Of a DNA stretch of 64,000 nucleotides, positions 63,140 to 64,000 are shown one piece after another. The notes under the pieces were generated by a model. The model made no database searches and was not told the origin of the DNA. It saw only the letters and a program-made list of their open reading frames with translations. Position 1 is the first letter of the stretch. The number at the start of each line of letters is the position of its first letter. The stretch covers positions 310,001 through 374,000 of the forward strand of contig NZ_MTQL01000006.1 in the NCBI RefSeq assembly GCF_001984125.1, given 5' to 3'. The position numbers were made by a program, and so were the translations under genes. The stretch is from Leifsonia sp. ALI-44-B (GTDB lineage: Bacteria; Actinomycetota; Actinomycetes; Actinomycetales; Microbacteriaceae).

Positions 63140-64000
63140 GGGCGCCTCCCCCGGCTGCGTCGGCGGCTCCGGCTGCCTCGGCGGCTCCGGCGGCCCGGAA
63201 CGCCCGTGCCTTTTCAGCCACGACGGCCGAATCGAGCACGCGTCCATCGGTGACCGTGGCATAACCGTCATGGAAGGTGTGCAGCACGCGCCCCGGCAGG
63301 TCGATACCCGCGTAGGGTGTGTTGCTCGACTTGCCCGCGAGGTCGTCGGTGCCGAATGCGCGGCGGGCCGACGTGTCGTAGAGCGCGAGGTTGGCCGGGG
63401 CTCCGACGGCGATGCCGCGGTCGTAGCCGCCGATGCGGCCGATGTGAGCGGGCGTCTGCGACAGGATGCGTGCGACATCCGCCCAGCCGATCAGGCCCGT
63501 CTCGACCATGGCCTCGTGTACGACGGAGAGCGCGGACTCGAGGCCCACCATGCCGTTGGCCGCGGCATCCCACTCGCAGTCCTTCGCCTCGACGGGGTGC
63601 GGCGCGTGGTCGGTGGCGACGATGTCGATGGTGCCGTCGGCCAGAGCCTGGCGCAGCGCCTCGACGTCTTCGCGCCGACGCAGGGGCGGGTTGACCTTGA
63701 AACGCGAGTCGTAGTCACGAACCAGGTCTTCGGTGAGCAGCAGGTGGTGGGGCGTGACCTCGGCCGTGACGGGGATGCCGCGAGCCTTCGCCCAGCGGAT
63801 GACGTCGACCGAACCGGCCGTCGACACGTGGCAGACGTGCAGGCGCGAGCCCACGTGTTCGGCCAGCAGCACGTCGCGCGCGATGATCGATTCTTCGGCG
63901 ACCGCGGGCCAGCCGGCGAGCCCGAGCTCGCCCGAGAGCGCACCCTCGTTCATCTGGGCGCCCTCGGTGAGGCGCGGCTCTTGCGCGTGCTGGGCGATGA
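63132..64000 (-). CDS. pyrC: Dihydroorotase, C-terminal part (5' end outside window)
   Basis: Third step of pyrimidine synthesis, closing carbamoyl aspartate to dihydroorotate. The frame is open to the right edge; residues upstream of the first in-window methionine read IAQHAQEPRLTEGAQ, which is family sequence, so the gene continues beyond the window. Visible metal-site parts are HVCHVSTAGSVD, TAEVTPHHLLLTE and ATDHAPHPVEAKD. A C-terminal alanine-rich tail follows. It is the most upstream visible gene of the pyrC-PH-carA-carB-pyrF run. Confidence 0.95.
   Translation of the reverse strand, partial: IAQHAQEPRLTEGAQMNEGALSGELGLAGWPAVAEESIIARDVLLAEHVGSRLHVCHVSTAGSVDVIRWAKARGIPVTAEVTPHHLLLTEDLVRDYDSRFKVNPPLRRREDVEALRQALADGTIDIVATDHAPHPVEAKDCEWDAAANGMVGLESALSVVHEAMVETGLIGWADVARILSQTPAHIGRIGGYDRGIAVGAPANLALYDTSARRAFGTDDLAGKSSNTPYAGIDLPGRVLHTFHDGYATVTDGRVLDSAVVAEKARAFRAAGAAEAAGAADAAGGGARG

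Overview
The window is a stretch of high-GC actinobacterial core chromosome. Lineage markers are RbpA, WhiA, OpcA, an actinobacterial-type mIHF domain, an HGxxPAAW membrane protein and the uvrA-uvrB-coaE-rpsA-polA-pdtaR neighbourhood. The gene set and the mIHF-guanylate kinase fusion point to a Microbacteriaceae-like organism; the family assignment is an inference. I see no rRNA, CRISPR array, insertion sequence, prophage or toxin-antitoxin pair, and no defence or secondary-metabolite cassette. I therefore do not claim a new multi-gene system. The interest lies in gene fusions and losses, promoter architecture and small repeats.

Region 1 (1-6.6 kb, plus strand) is a pentose-phosphate operon, tkt-tal-pgi-zwf-opcA-pgl, ending in a strong terminator. 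Region 2 (6.9-13.5 kb, minus) holds rbpA, secG, tpiA-pgk-gap, sodA, whiA and rapZ. Between pgl and rbpA lies about 390 bp of non-coding, inverted-repeat-rich DNA. Region 3 (13.5-28.3 kb, minus) is DNA repair and replication: uvrC, uvrA, uvrB, coaE, a TetR regulator, rpsA, a frameshifted DUF885 gene and polA. Region 4 (28.4-32.3 kb) is mixed-strand: a thioesterase, the ANTAR response regulator pdtaR, tRNA-Leu(CAA), an MHS-family transporter, a YchJ-like protein and a small acidic protein.

Region 5 (32.4 kb to the end, all minus) is a long biosynthetic run. Read in transcription order from the right edge it is pyrC, a membrane protein, carA, carB, pyrF, mIHF-gmk, rpoZ, then metK, priA, fmt, rsmB, rpe, then hisE-hisG-hisF-hisI-trpE, a Trp-associated membrane protein, HGxxPAAW, trpC-trpB-trpA, lgt, then gltB-gltD and pyk. 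Many of these genes overlap by 1-8 bp, implying translational coupling. trpG, trpD, trpF, hisA, hisH, coaBC and yvcK are absent from positions where related genomes often carry some of them.

Several minus-strand genes (uvrA, uvrB, coaE, pdtaR, hisE, the ychJ-like gene and the DUF885 gene) have a -10-like hexamer exactly 6-7 bases before an ATG or GTG start. This is the arrangement expected of leaderless transcripts. uvrB also has a near-consensus actinobacterial SOS box at the -35 position.
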